A stretch of DNA of 64,000 nt from Gammaproteobacteria bacterium (GTDB lineage Bacteria > Pseudomonadota > Gammaproteobacteria > Enterobacterales > Alteromonadaceae), in NCBI GenBank assembly GCA_018222985.1, contig JAAEZG010000001.1:124001-188000 (forward strand), written 5' to 3'. Below are positions 8,333-16,713 of this stretch, piece by piece (within the stretch, counting starts at the first letter, position 1; every line of letters begins with the position of its first letter). The notes below the pieces were generated by a model. The model worked only from the letters and a program-made list of their open reading frames with translations, did no database searches and was not told where the DNA came from. The translations under genes and the position numbers were made by a program.

Positions 8333-9574
8333 ATGCGCACTAAAGACAACAACAAACCGCAATGGCAGCCAGCGACGATAACAATTCATGGCGGGAAGAC
8401 CCGTGATGAACACGGCGCTTTGGTTGCACCTTTATATCAAACTGCGACGTTCTCATTTGAGAATACGGCGCAAGGCTCTGCACGTTTTGCCGGCGAGGAA
8501 GCTGGTTACATTTATAGTCGTTTGGGTAACCCAACCGTTACCGAACTTGAGCAGCGCGTTGCTGCGTTAGAAGGCTACCCAGCAGCAGCGGCTGCAGCCA
8601 CGGGTATGGGTGCTGTTTCGGCAAGTATGATGGCGTTTTTGGCTCATGGCGATCATGTGCTGGTGTCTGACGCTATTTATGGCTGTAGTTTTGCTTTGTT
8701 TTCGCATTTATTCACGCGCTTTGGTATTCAGGTCGACTTTGTTGACATGAGTGACCTAGAGAAAACCGCGAGTGCTATGCGTGACAACACCAAATTGGTG
8801 TTTTTAGAAAGCCCAGTTAACCCGCATTTAAAGGTCATTGATATCGCCGCTGTGGCCGAGATCGCACATGCCAAAGCGGCACGCTTGGTCGTAGACAACA
8901 CCTTTATGACGCCATTGTTGCAGCAACCAAAACAACAAGGGGCCGATTTAGTTCTGCACAGTGCCACCAAATATTTAAATGGGCACGGTGACGTGGTCGC
9001 CGGTATTGTCTGCGGAAGCGAAGAAGATATTGAGCTGATAAAGCTCACCACATTAAAAGACATGGGGGCAACCATGAGCCCGCATGACGCTTGGTTAATT
9101 CTTCGTGGTTTGAAAACCTTAGACGTGCGTATGGAACGTCACTGTACAAATGCCGTCAAAGTAGCTGAGTATTTGCGCGAACAACCCTTGGTAAAAACGA
9201 TATTTTTCCCAGGGTTCGCTGATCATCCTGCGCAGCAATTAATGGGCACGCAAATGCATGGGGCAGGCGCGGTTATTGCGTTTGAATTGCATGGCGATTT
9301 AAATACCGCGCGTTTATTACTGGATAGCCTGCAGCTTATTACCATTGCGGTAAGCCTAGGCGACGCTGAAACGCTTATACAGCACCCAGCATCAATGACG
9401 CATTCACCCTATACGCCAGAAGCACGCGCTGCAGCAGGTATTAGTGATACGCTGATTCGTATTTCCGTTGGTTTAGAGGCGGTGAGTGACATTATTGCCG
9501 ATCTTGAACAAGCATTCGCTGCTTGTACCAACAGCAACACACAGAACAACGAGGAACAAGTTCAATATGGGTAA
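8333..9574 (+). CDS. Methionine gamma-lyase-like PLP enzyme (Cys/Met metabolism family)
   Basis: 413 residues from ATG 8333, with AAGGAG ten bases upstream. Fold type I PLP enzyme: Tyr116-Gly-Cys118 (DAIYGCSF), the PLP Schiff-base Lys213 in SATKYLNGHGD, and VSLGDAETLIQHPASMTHS. The cysteine after YG is the residue regarded as diagnostic of methionine gamma-lyase among relatives (cystathionine lyases lack it). Expected reaction: methionine to methanethiol, 2-oxobutyrate and ammonia, in the cytosol. The last 8 bases overlap phhA, so it is translationally linked to the phenylalanine catabolic genes. The exact substrate (methionine, homocysteine or cystathionine) is inferred. Confidence 0.85.
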   Translation: MRTKDNNKPQWQPATITIHGGKTRDEHGALVAPLYQTATFSFENTAQGSARFAGEEAGYIYSRLGNPTVTELEQRVAALEGYPAAAAAATGMGAVSASMMAFLAHGDHVLVSDAIYGCSFALFSHLFTRFGIQVDFVDMSDLEKTASAMRDNTKLVFLESPVNPHLKVIDIAAVAEIAHAKAARLVVDNTFMTPLLQQPKQQGADLVLHSATKYLNGHGDVVAGIVCGSEEDIELIKLTTLKDMGATMSPHDAWLILRGLKTLDVRMERHCTNAVKVAEYLREQPLVKTIFFPGFADHPAQQLMGTQMHGAGAVIAFELHGDLNTARLLLDSLQLITIAVSLGDAETLIQHPASMTHSPYTPEARAAAGISDTLIRISVGLEAVSDIIADLEQAFAACTNSNTQNNEEQVQYG

Positions 9575-10370
9575 GCAAAGTAACTATGTTTCACGACAGC
9601 CAGACGCGAACGGTATTATTGCCTGGAGTGATGAAGAAAATGCCATTTGGAGCGAGCTTGTTGCGCGGCAACTTAAGCACATTCCTGGCAAAGCCTGTGA
9701 CGAATACATGCACGGCTTGGATTTGCTCAAGCTACCGCAGGATCGTATTCCGCAGTTGCATGAAATTAACGAAGTTTTACAGGCGACAACCGGTTGGCAA
9801 GTGGCGCAAGTGCCGGCACTGATTCCGTTTGATGAATTCTTTCGCTTGTTAGCGAACAAGCAGTTTCCGGTCGCGACCTTTATTCGTACCCGTGAAGAGT
9901 TTGATTACCTGCAAGAACCTGATATTTTCCATGAGATTTTTGGCCATTGCCCGTTGTTAACGAACCCGGCGTTTGCGCACTTTACGCATCAGTACGGTAA
10001 ATTAGGTTTGGCAGCAAGCCCGAAAGAGCGCGTGTATTTGGCGCGTTTATATTGGTTCACGGTTGAATTTGGTTTATTGCAAACCGACGATGGCTTGCGT
10101 ATATATGGCGGCGGTATTTTGTCGTCACCGGGCGAAACCGAATATGCTATTCATAGCGATAAGCCTGAGCGCAAGCCGTTAGTACCGGTTGATGCGCTGC
10201 GCACGCCTTATCGCATTGATATTATGCAACCTATTTACTACACCATTAGCAAAACCGACGAATTATTCGACATTGCTGATTTAGATATTATGGCGTTGGT
10301 GCGCGAAGCGATGGAACTTGGGTTGTTTGAGCCGAAGTTTCCACCCAAAGACAAAACCAACGCCGCGTAA
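9567..10370 (+). CDS. phhA: Phenylalanine 4-monooxygenase
   Basis: 267 residues from ATG 9567, with GAGGAAC upstream; the start lies inside the end of the previous gene. Non-haem iron ligands His122 and His127 (FHEIFGHCPL) and Glu167 (WFTVEFGL) are all present. It converts phenylalanine to tyrosine with tetrahydrobiopterin and O2. Size fits the short bacterial form without a regulatory domain. PhhB, encoded next, recycles the pterin, and the tyrosine product feeds the hppD-hmgA-fahA-maiA pathway downstream. Confidence 0.97.
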   Translation: MGKQSNYVSRQPDANGIIAWSDEENAIWSELVARQLKHIPGKACDEYMHGLDLLKLPQDRIPQLHEINEVLQATTGWQVAQVPALIPFDEFFRLLANKQFPVATFIRTREEFDYLQEPDIFHEIFGHCPLLTNPAFAHFTHQYGKLGLAASPKERVYLARLYWFTVEFGLLQTDDGLRIYGGGILSSPGETEYAIHSDKPERKPLVPVDALRTPYRIDIMQPIYYTISKTDELFDIADLDIMALVREAMELGLFEPKFPPKDKTNAA

Positions 10371-10412
10371 CTTGAATACTTATAGTTTTTAGACGAATGA
10401 CAGAGGACGATA

Positions 10413-10754
10413 ATGTCAGATTTGAAACAACAAAAATGTGAAGCCTGTAACGCCAATGCCCCGCAAGTAACAGACGCAGAGCTGGCAGAGCTAGTTCGCG
10501 AAATTCCAGAGTGGACGCCAGTAGTGCGTGATGGGGTGATGCAACTTGAGCGCGAGTTTAAGTTCAAGAACTTCAAACAAGCGTTGGCATTTACCAATCG
10601 TGTGGGCGAAATTGCTGAAGAAGAGTTTCACCATCCAACCCTAACCACCGAATGGGGTAAAGTGACGGTAACGTGGTGGACCCACGCCATTAATGGCTTG
10701 CACAAGAATGACTTCATTATGGCAGCACGCACGGATGGCGTTTTAGACGCGTAA
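10413..10754 (+). CDS. phhB: Pterin-4a-carbinolamine dehydratase
   Basis: 113 residues with the DCoH/PCD signature [21 protein letters not shown] split around residues 70-90. It dehydrates the 4a-hydroxytetrahydrobiopterin made by PhhA so that the cofactor can be reduced again. An N-terminal CEACNANAP segment carries two cysteines, as often seen in proteobacterial members. It lies 42 bases after phhA and is followed by a terminator. Confidence 0.95.
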   Translation: MSDLKQQKCEACNANAPQVTDAELAELVREIPEWTPVVRDGVMQLEREFKFKNFKQALAFTNRVGEIAEEEFHHPTLTTEWGKVTVTWWTHAINGLHKNDFIMAARTDGVLDA

Positions 10755-10782
10755 TTCTTAGCTGCTCCGACGACTTTAAAAA

Positions 10783-10815
10783 AGCCCCTCTGGATGCTTA
10801 TCCGAGGGGCTTTTT
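10783..10815 (+). terminator. Rho-independent terminator after phhB
   Basis: AGCCCCTC (10783-10790) pairs with GAGGGGCT (10804-10811); GGA/TCC extends the stem inwards past a one-base bulge, and a T run follows. It separates mgl-phhAB from tyrR. Confidence 0.88.
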
Positions 10816-10818
10816 CTG

Positions 10819-10836
10819 TGTATACTTATGTTTACA
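10819..10836. promoter_or_regulatory. TyrR box upstream of tyrR
   Basis: TGTATA-CTTATG-TTTACA fits the TyrR/PhhR operator TGTAAA-N6-TTTACA in 10 of 12 defined bases. It lies 33 bases before the tyrR ATG, which suggests autoregulation. Two near-identical boxes precede hppD. Confidence 0.7.
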
Positions 10837-10868
10837 AATAAACCCTTCGATAACGGCGTTACACAGCT

Positions 10869-12416
10869 ATGCGTTTGGAAATTACCTGCGATGATCGGCT
10901 TGGCATTGCCCAAGACGTGCTACAAATTTTGCGCGATTATGAAATTGATTTGCGTGGTATTGAAGTTGATCCTAAGGGTAAGATCTTTCTTAATTTTCCA
11001 GAGCTTGAGTTTGAAGATTTTCAGCATTTAATGCCAGAAATTCGCCGTATTGCCAACGTTAAAGACGTAAAAACCGTCGCTTACATGCCCTCTGAGCGTG
11101 AGCATTTTGAATTCAAATTATTACTGAATAAGCTGCCAGACCCTGTATTGTCAGTTGACAGCAAAGGCTTTATTGATATTGCCAACGACGCTGCTCAGCA
11201 GGTACTCACCGATAACCGTAGCGAGCTCATTGGCACTGCCATTAGCCATTGGTTAAGTGGCTTTGCGGTGCAGCGCTGGTTGGATAAACAGCCAACCGAA
11301 CCCACCACACAGCAGGTGAGCGCCAGTGGCGCTAAATATTTCGCCGATTTAATGCCGGTTTGGGTGGCCGATGAAAATGGTCATAATAGCTTCGCTGGCG
11401 CCGTGGTAACCTGCAAACCGCAACCCTTGGTCAGCCAATGGCAACGCGGCAATCAACAAGAAGTATTCGGCCAAATTCTTGGTGAGCATGCCAGCATGAA
11501 GCGATTACTAAAAGAAGCCGCGCGTATGGCGCAGCTTAATGTGCCGTTGCTAATACATGGCGAAACCGGTGTAGGTAAAGAGCTGTTGGCGCGCGCTTGC
11601 CATCAGGCAAGTAGCCGTGCCGAGCAACCTTTTCTGGCGATTAACTGTGCAGCGTTGCCTGACAATGTGGCCGAAAGCGAATTGTTCGGCCATGGCAAAG
11701 GTAGTTTAGGGCCTTATACCGAAGCCAAAAAGGGCATTTTTGAACAAGCTAACGGCGGTACAGTGCTGCTTGATGCTGTTGGCGAAATGTCGAATGGTTT
11801 ACAGGCCAAGCTGTTGCGCTTTATTCAAGACGGCCGTTTTCGTCGCATAGGCGAAGAGCAAGAAGTTACGGTAGACGTTCGGGTTATTTGCTCGTCGCAC
11901 GATGATTTAAGTGAGCGCGTCGAAGCTGGCAAGTTTCGTGAAGACTTGTTCTATCGGCTGAACGTGTTGAGTTTGCACGTGCCGCCGTTGCGTGAGCGCA
12001 AGTCAGATATTCCGTTGTTAGCAGAACACTTTACCGTACAAGCCTGCCAGCGCCTTGGCCGCAGCTTGGTGGTGTTAACCCGCGCGGGGCGAGAGTTAAT
12101 GCAGCGATATCAATGGCCGGGCAACGTGCGTCAACTTGAAAACGTGTTGTTTCGCTCAATTTCAATGGCAGAAAGCGACACCCTTGATGTCCGTGATATT
12201 CACCTGCCTGACATTGATAGCTTGCCGGAAAACCTGCCTGTTGATCTTGAAGACGGCACCTTGGATGACGCAGTGAAAAAGTTCGAAGCGACCATTTTGC
12301 GCCGTTTATACCCAAGCTACCCAAGTACCCGTCAGCTGGCTAAAAAGCTTGGTTTATCGCACACAGCTGTCGCCAACAAATTGCGTGACTACGGTATAGG
12401 AAAACGGAAACGATAG
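10869..12416 (+). CDS. tyrR: Aromatic amino acid regulator TyrR/PhhR
   Basis: 515 residues with the TyrR plan: N-terminal ACT domain (1-75), PAS domain (about 80-190), AAA+ domain (about 200-430) with Walker A GETGVGKE at 231-238, and a C-terminal helix-turn-helix ending STRQLAKKLGLSHTAVANKL. The GAFTGA loop needed to work with sigma54 is absent (GSLGPYTEA at 278-286), as in E. coli TyrR, so it should act with sigma70. Unusually, the Walker B glutamate is alanine (VLLDAVGEM, D302-A303). It probably binds phenylalanine/tyrosine and ATP and controls the surrounding catabolic genes through the three boxes seen here. Confidence 0.93.
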   Translation: MRLEITCDDRLGIAQDVLQILRDYEIDLRGIEVDPKGKIFLNFPELEFEDFQHLMPEIRRIANVKDVKTVAYMPSEREHFEFKLLLNKLPDPVLSVDSKGFIDIANDAAQQVLTDNRSELIGTAISHWLSGFAVQRWLDKQPTEPTTQQVSASGAKYFADLMPVWVADENGHNSFAGAVVTCKPQPLVSQWQRGNQQEVFGQILGEHASMKRLLKEAARMAQLNVPLLIHGETGVGKELLARACHQASSRAEQPFLAINCAALPDNVAESELFGHGKGSLGPYTEAKKGIFEQANGGTVLLDAVGEMSNGLQAKLLRFIQDGRFRRIGEEQEVTVDVRVICSSHDDLSERVEAGKFREDLFYRLNVLSLHVPPLRERKSDIPLLAEHFTVQACQRLGRSLVVLTRAGRELMQRYQWPGNVRQLENVLFRSISMAESDTLDVRDIHLPDIDSLPENLPVDLEDGTLDDAVKKFEATILRRLYPSYPSTRQLAKKLGLSHTAVANKLRDYGIGKRKR

Positions 12417-12421
12417 CTGTC

Positions 12422-12439
12422 TGTATTGATTTGTTTACA
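12422..12439. promoter_or_regulatory. TyrR box 1 upstream of hppD
   Basis: TGTATT-GATTTG-TTTACA, a match to TGTAAA-N6-TTTACA with two differences. It begins five bases after the tyrR stop and about 280 bases upstream of hppD. Confidence 0.7.
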
Positions 12440-12503
12440 GTTTAATTGGTCGTTGTAATCTTTTCGTGACATCACAGGGCGGTTCAAGGCCTTGATTTTG
12501 ATC

Positions 12504-12521
12504 TGTATCAATTTGTTTACA
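12504..12521. promoter_or_regulatory. TyrR box 2 upstream of hppD
   Basis: TGTATC-AATTTG-TTTACA, 82 bases downstream of box 1, which is close to eight helical turns, so both boxes face the same side of the DNA. Probable activator sites for hppD-hmgA-fahA-maiA. Confidence 0.7.
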
Positions 12522-12615
12522 CTTTGTTTGTTTTATCGGCGGTGCACTATTGTGGGTGCTGCGCTAGCTTCTCCCCAATTTCTCTCTCAATATGTAGAAA
12601 AGTAAAAGCGATATT

Positions 12616-12683
12616 AGCTATTAGATATTGGATATCAGGGAGAGGTGTTCCTGTGATCTGCTGATATCGGATATCTAATAGCT
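12616..12683. repeat. Long inverted repeat in the hppD leader region
   Basis: Positions 12616-12638 and 12661-12683 are 23-bp arms that are reverse complements except for two adjacent bases (TG against CC), separated by 22 bases. Each arm contains GATATC and the end sequence AGCTATTAGATAT. As RNA it would fold into a strong hairpin about 37 bases before the hppD ATG, with no T run, so it is not a simple terminator. The rest of 12417-12719 holds the two TyrR boxes and no gene. Confidence 0.8.
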
Positions 12684-12719
12684 GATAGCTTATTTCAAAT
12701 AACGAATAACGAGGACTTT

Positions 12720-13784
12720 ATGACAGATATTAATTACAACCCATTACAAACCGACGGCTTTGAGTTCGTTGAATACACAGCACCAAACGCTCAAGGTATT
12801 GCCGACTTAAAAGACTTGTTCACTAAGTTGGGCTTTACCGAAGTCGCTAAGCATAAAACCAAGGAAGCTTGGTTGTTCAAGCAAAACGACATTAACTTTA
12901 TTATCAATGCTGAAGCTGGCGGCCAAGCCGAAGAGTTTGCGAAGGCACATGGTGCCAGCGTTTGCGGTATGGCTTGGCGTGTAAAAGATGCGAAGCACGC
13001 GGTTGAGCACGCGGTAGCGAATGGCGCGAAGCCTTTCCAACGTCATACAGCAGCGGGCGAAGCTGAATTTCCTGCGGTTTACGGCATTGGTGAAAGCGTG
13101 CTGTATTTTGTCGATAGCGATATTTATTCAGCTGATTTCAATTTCTATGACAACTGGGAAGCGAAGATGAAAGATCACGCTGCCGGCTTATATGAAGTTG
13201 ACCACTTAACGCATAACGTATTCCGCGGCAACATGGACACTTGGGCAGGGTTCTATGAGCGCATTGGTAACTTCCGTGAGATTCGCTATTTTGACATTGA
13301 AGGTAAGTTAACTGGCTTATTAAGCCGTGCTATGACTGCACCTTGTGGCAAAATTCGTATTCCAATTAACGAATCGCACGACGACAAGTCTCAAATTGAA
13401 GAGTACTTGCGTGAGTACAACGGCGAAGGTATTCAGCACATTGCGTTAACCTCTGACGACATATACAAGACCGTACGCGACCTTCGTGCCATTGGTATGG
13501 ACTTTATGCCAACGCCAGATACCTACTATGCGAAGATTGATGAGCGTGTTGAAGGCCACGACGAGAATGTGGATGAGCTGCGCGAACTGCAAATTTTGAT
13601 TGACGGCGCGCCAATGAAAGACGGTATTTTGCTGCAGATCTTTACCCAAACGGTTATTGGCCCTGTGTTCTTTGAAATTATTCAGCGTAAAGGCAACGAA
13701 GGTTTTGGTGAAGGTAATTTCAAAGCCTTGTTTGAATCGATTGAAGAAGACCAAATTCGCCGTGGAGTATTAAGCGATGCGTAA
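12720..13784 (+). CDS. hppD: 4-hydroxyphenylpyruvate dioxygenase
   Basis: 354 residues; two vicinal-oxygen-chelate domains. Iron ligands His162 (VDHLTHNV), His240 (GIQHIALTSDD) and Glu319 (FFEIIQRKGNEGFGEGNFKAL, split here only for position) are present. It turns 4-hydroxyphenylpyruvate into homogentisate. GAGGA lies just before the ATG, preceded by a CGAATAA unit also found before bioB. Its end overlaps hmgA by 8 bases. The region upstream carries two TyrR boxes and a large inverted repeat. Confidence 0.97.
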   Translation: MTDINYNPLQTDGFEFVEYTAPNAQGIADLKDLFTKLGFTEVAKHKTKEAWLFKQNDINFIINAEAGGQAEEFAKAHGASVCGMAWRVKDAKHAVEHAVANGAKPFQRHTAAGEAEFPAVYGIGESVLYFVDSDIYSADFNFYDNWEAKMKDHAAGLYEVDHLTHNVFRGNMDTWAGFYERIGNFREIRYFDIEGKLTGLLSRAMTAPCGKIRIPINESHDDKSQIEEYLREYNGEGIQHIALTSDDIYKTVRDLRAIGMDFMPTPDTYYAKIDERVEGHDENVDELRELQILIDGAPMKDGILLQIFTQTVIGPVFFEIIQRKGNEGFGEGNFKALFESIEEDQIRRGVLSDA

Positions 13785-14922
13785 ATGGATTAGCTTTCCG
13801 AAACAAGTTGGCGTGGCCTCGAAGCAGGCTCACGCTGATTTTCCGGAGCAAGCGATCTATGAACGCGAAGTAGGGCGTAGCGGCTTTTTTGGGCCGGCTA
13901 CGCACTTTCATCATCGCCATGCTCCAACCGGTTGGAGTGAGTGGGAAGGCGACTTACGCCCACGCAATTTTGACTTTAATAAACTGGACAACGTTGCCAC
14001 CGAATCACCATGGCAAGTGCCAATGTTATTGCACAATGCCCAGTGTAAATTCCGTATTTGGCACTGCAATAAGAATATGGATTTCTTGGTGCGCAACTCG
14101 GATGGCGACGAGCTGTTGTTTATTCATGAAGGGCGCGGCGAGTTGTTTTGCGACTATGGCCATATCACCTTAGAAAAAGGCGACTATTTTGTCATACCCC
14201 GTGCCACGTCATGGCGCATTGAGGCAATTGAGCCGATGCAAATTGTGATGATTGAGGCGACCAACAGCGCGTACCAGCTGCCTGAAAAAGGCCTGGTGGG
14301 TAATCATGCGATTTTTGACCCCGCGTGCTTGGACACACCAGATATCGACGACGCGTTTAAGGCGCAATACAGCGAAGATAGCTGGCAAGTTCAGGTAAAA
14401 CGGCATGGCAAGGTTTCGGTGATCACCTATCCGTTTAATCCGTTAGACGCAATTGGTTGGCATGGCGATTTAGCCCCGGTGCGCATAAACTGGCGCGATA
14501 TTCGCCCATTAATGAGCCACCGTTACCACTTGCCACCATCGGCACACACTACTTTTGTCGCTGATGGCTTTGTGGTTTGTACCTTTGTACCACGGCCCAT
14601 TGAGTCTGATCCGGGCGCGTTAAAAGTACCGTTTTATCATAACAACGACGATTACGATGAAGTATTGTTCTACCACGAAGGTGACTTCTTCAGCCGTGAT
14701 AACATTGATAAAGGTATGGTAACCTTCCACCCAGCTGGGTTTACCCATGGGCCACACCCGAAAGCCTTTCAGGCTGGGCTAGAGTTTCGGAAAAAATTCA
14801 CCGACGAAGTGGCGGTAATGCTTGATACCCGTAACGCACTAGAAATGGGTGAGGCGTGTGCTGGGGTCGAAAACCCAGACTACGTGAATAGCTGGAAAGC
14901 GAAAGACGACAACAAGGCATAA
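13777..14922 (+). CDS. hmgA: Homogentisate 1,2-dioxygenase
   Basis: 381 residues, a cupin-fold ring-cleaving dioxygenase of the shorter bacterial homogentisate dioxygenase type. Motifs include the first cupin segment LLFIHEGRGELFCDYG and the iron-site region near residue 320 with FTHGPHPKAF. It opens homogentisate to maleylacetoacetate. It is embedded by 8 bases in hppD and is 5 bases before fahA, so it is clearly in the same operon. Confidence 0.93.
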   Translation: MRKWISFPKQVGVASKQAHADFPEQAIYEREVGRSGFFGPATHFHHRHAPTGWSEWEGDLRPRNFDFNKLDNVATESPWQVPMLLHNAQCKFRIWHCNKNMDFLVRNSDGDELLFIHEGRGELFCDYGHITLEKGDYFVIPRATSWRIEAIEPMQIVMIEATNSAYQLPEKGLVGNHAIFDPACLDTPDIDDAFKAQYSEDSWQVQVKRHGKVSVITYPFNPLDAIGWHGDLAPVRINWRDIRPLMSHRYHLPPSAHTTFVADGFVVCTFVPRPIESDPGALKVPFYHNNDDYDEVLFYHEGDFFSRDNIDKGMVTFHPAGFTHGPHPKAFQAGLEFRKKFTDEVAVMLDTRNALEMGEACAGVENPDYVNSWKAKDDNKA

Positions 14923-14927
14923 ATTTT

Positions 14928-15953
14928 ATGAAGTTTGCGACGTATCGAAATGGAACCCGCGACGGCCAGTTGATGGTGGTGAGTCGAGATTTAACCAAAG
15001 CTGTTAAGGTGCCAGCGCTAGCTGCAACCTTGCAGGAAGTTTTAGACGATTGGGACGGCGTAGCTCCAGAGCTCGAAAAAGTATATCAGGCATTGAACAA
15101 TGGCGAGTTGGCTGACGCAGAAGCGTTTGATGAGCGCCTTTGTGAATCGCCTTTACCACGAGCTTATCAGTGGGCTGACGGCAGCGCATATGTCAACCAC
15201 GTTGAGCTAGTTCGCAAAGCGCGTAACGCCGAAATGCCACCTAGCTTTTGGACGGATCCGTTGATGTATCAGGGCGGGTCTGACGACTTTTTAGGCCCGA
15301 AAGACGATATCGAAATGGCTGACACAGCCTGGGGTATCGACTTTGAAGGTGAAATTGCGGTCATTACTGACGACGTACCTATGGGCATTGAGCCGAATCA
15401 AGCCGGCGAATACATTCGGTTATTGATGTTAGTGAATGACGTGTCGTTACGCGGCTTAATTCCTAACGAATTGGGCAAAGGATTTGGCTTCTTCCAGTCC
15501 AAGCCTTCGTCAGCATTTTCGCCAGTTGCCGTAACTCCTGATGAGTTGGGCGCAAATTGGCGTGACAACAAGGTACATTTGCCATTATTGAGCTACTATA
15601 ACGATAAGCCATTTGGTAAACCCAATGCCGGAGAAGACATGACGTTTGATTTTGCGCAGCTTGTTGCACATGCGGCGAAAACACGTCACTTAGGGGCCGG
15701 TGCAATTATCGGTTCAGGTACAGTGTCAAATAAGCAAGGCACTGATCATGGCAGCGCCATCGCCGAAGGCGGCGTGGGATATAGCTGTATTGCCGAAGTA
15801 CGAATGATTGAAACCATTCGCGACGGTAAACCTGCAACTGGGTTTATGCAATTTGGTGACACCATAAAAATCGAGATGACCGACGAAAACGGCCACAGTA
15901 TTTTTGGTGCGATAGACCAAAAAGTGGTGCAGTATTCGCCGAATGACGAATAA
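14928..15953 (+). CDS. fahA: Fumarylacetoacetase (FAA hydrolase family)
   Basis: 341 residues with the FAA hydrolase fold: metal-site GIDFEGEIAVITDDV (acidic residues about 140-150), NDVSLRGLIPNEL, and LGAGAIIGSGTVSN followed by GVGYSCIAEVR. It splits fumarylacetoacetate to fumarate and acetoacetate, the last step of tyrosine breakdown. The length fits the short FAH form common in Alteromonadales rather than the longer eukaryotic type. Directly followed by maiA. Confidence 0.93.
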   Translation: MKFATYRNGTRDGQLMVVSRDLTKAVKVPALAATLQEVLDDWDGVAPELEKVYQALNNGELADAEAFDERLCESPLPRAYQWADGSAYVNHVELVRKARNAEMPPSFWTDPLMYQGGSDDFLGPKDDIEMADTAWGIDFEGEIAVITDDVPMGIEPNQAGEYIRLLMLVNDVSLRGLIPNELGKGFGFFQSKPSSAFSPVAVTPDELGANWRDNKVHLPLLSYYNDKPFGKPNAGEDMTFDFAQLVAHAAKTRHLGAGAIIGSGTVSNKQGTDHGSAIAEGGVGYSCIAEVRMIETIRDGKPATGFMQFGDTIKIEMTDENGHSIFGAIDQKVVQYSPNDE

Positions 15954-15966
15954 TTGCGGAGTAAGC

Positions 15967-16608
15967 ATGGAACTCTACGGCTACTGGCGCTCTAGCGCCA
16001 GTTACCGGGCGCGTATTGCGCTCAATTATAAGCAACTAGACTATAACTATATTCCTGTTCACTTAATCAAAGAGGGCGGGGAGCAGCACAAGCAAGCTTA
16101 TCGCCAACTGAATCCGAATGGCTTAGTGCCAACCCTTGTGGATGGTCCGGTTATTCTGCATCAGTCGTTGGCGATTATTGAGTACCTAGAAGAAACCCAT
16201 CCGAAACCTTCGTTGCTGCCTGGTAACGCGCAGAAACGCGGTGCTATTCGTGCCATTGCATTAGATATTGCCAGTGAATTACAGCCGTTAATTAATTTAC
16301 GCGTTCAGCAATATTTAGTGCGTGAATTAGACGCGGATGATAACGCGAAACAAGCTTGGCTTGCGCATTGGTTTAAGCAGAGCTTTACGGCGCTTGAACG
16401 AAACCTAGAAGAAGTTTCTGGGCAATACTGCGTGGGCGATGATTTCTCGTTGGCTGATGTATGCTTAGTGCCGCAGGTGTACAGCGCTGAGCGGTTTGGC
16501 ATTGCCCTAGACGACTACCCATTAATTCAGGCTATTTATCAACGCCTGTTAGAATTGCCTTGGGTTGCGGCTGCGCATCCAAGCAAACAGCCTGACGCTG
16601 AAAGCTAA
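15967..16608 (+). CDS. maiA: Maleylacetoacetate isomerase (zeta-class glutathione transferase)
   Basis: 213 residues from ATG 15967, with GGAG at 15958-15961; an in-frame ATG at 15943 inside fahA is less likely. N-terminal thioredoxin fold with the zeta-class active site SSASYRARIAL (residues 9-19), the glutathione-binding proline loop NGLVPTLVDG, and an alpha-helical C-terminal domain. It isomerises maleylacetoacetate to fumarylacetoacetate with glutathione. Last gene of the hpp operon; a hairpin terminator follows. Confidence 0.95.
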   Translation: MELYGYWRSSASYRARIALNYKQLDYNYIPVHLIKEGGEQHKQAYRQLNPNGLVPTLVDGPVILHQSLAIIEYLEETHPKPSLLPGNAQKRGAIRAIALDIASELQPLINLRVQQYLVRELDADDNAKQAWLAHWFKQSFTALERNLEEVSGQYCVGDDFSLADVCLVPQVYSAERFGIALDDYPLIQAIYQRLLELPWVAAAHPSKQPDAES

Positions 16609-16641
16609 CCCAAGAACCGCGAATTTCATCGCATTCCGACT

Positions 16642-16673
16642 ATGCCCAGCTCGTATATTGCTGGGCATTTTGG
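16642..16673 (+). terminator. Terminator of the hppD-maiA operon
   Basis: ATGCCCAG (16642-16649) pairs with CTGGGCAT (16661-16668) around an 11-base loop, followed by TTTTGGTTT. Confidence 0.8.
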
Positions 16674-16713
16674 TTTAATGAGCCGGTACAAATAGGCTAA
16701 CAAGGATCTAAAA

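Noticed and set aside
12484-12495. 12-bp palindrome TCAAGGCCTTGA after tyrR as a terminator
   Set aside because: It has no loop, and the following sequence is only weakly T-rich; it is more likely chance.
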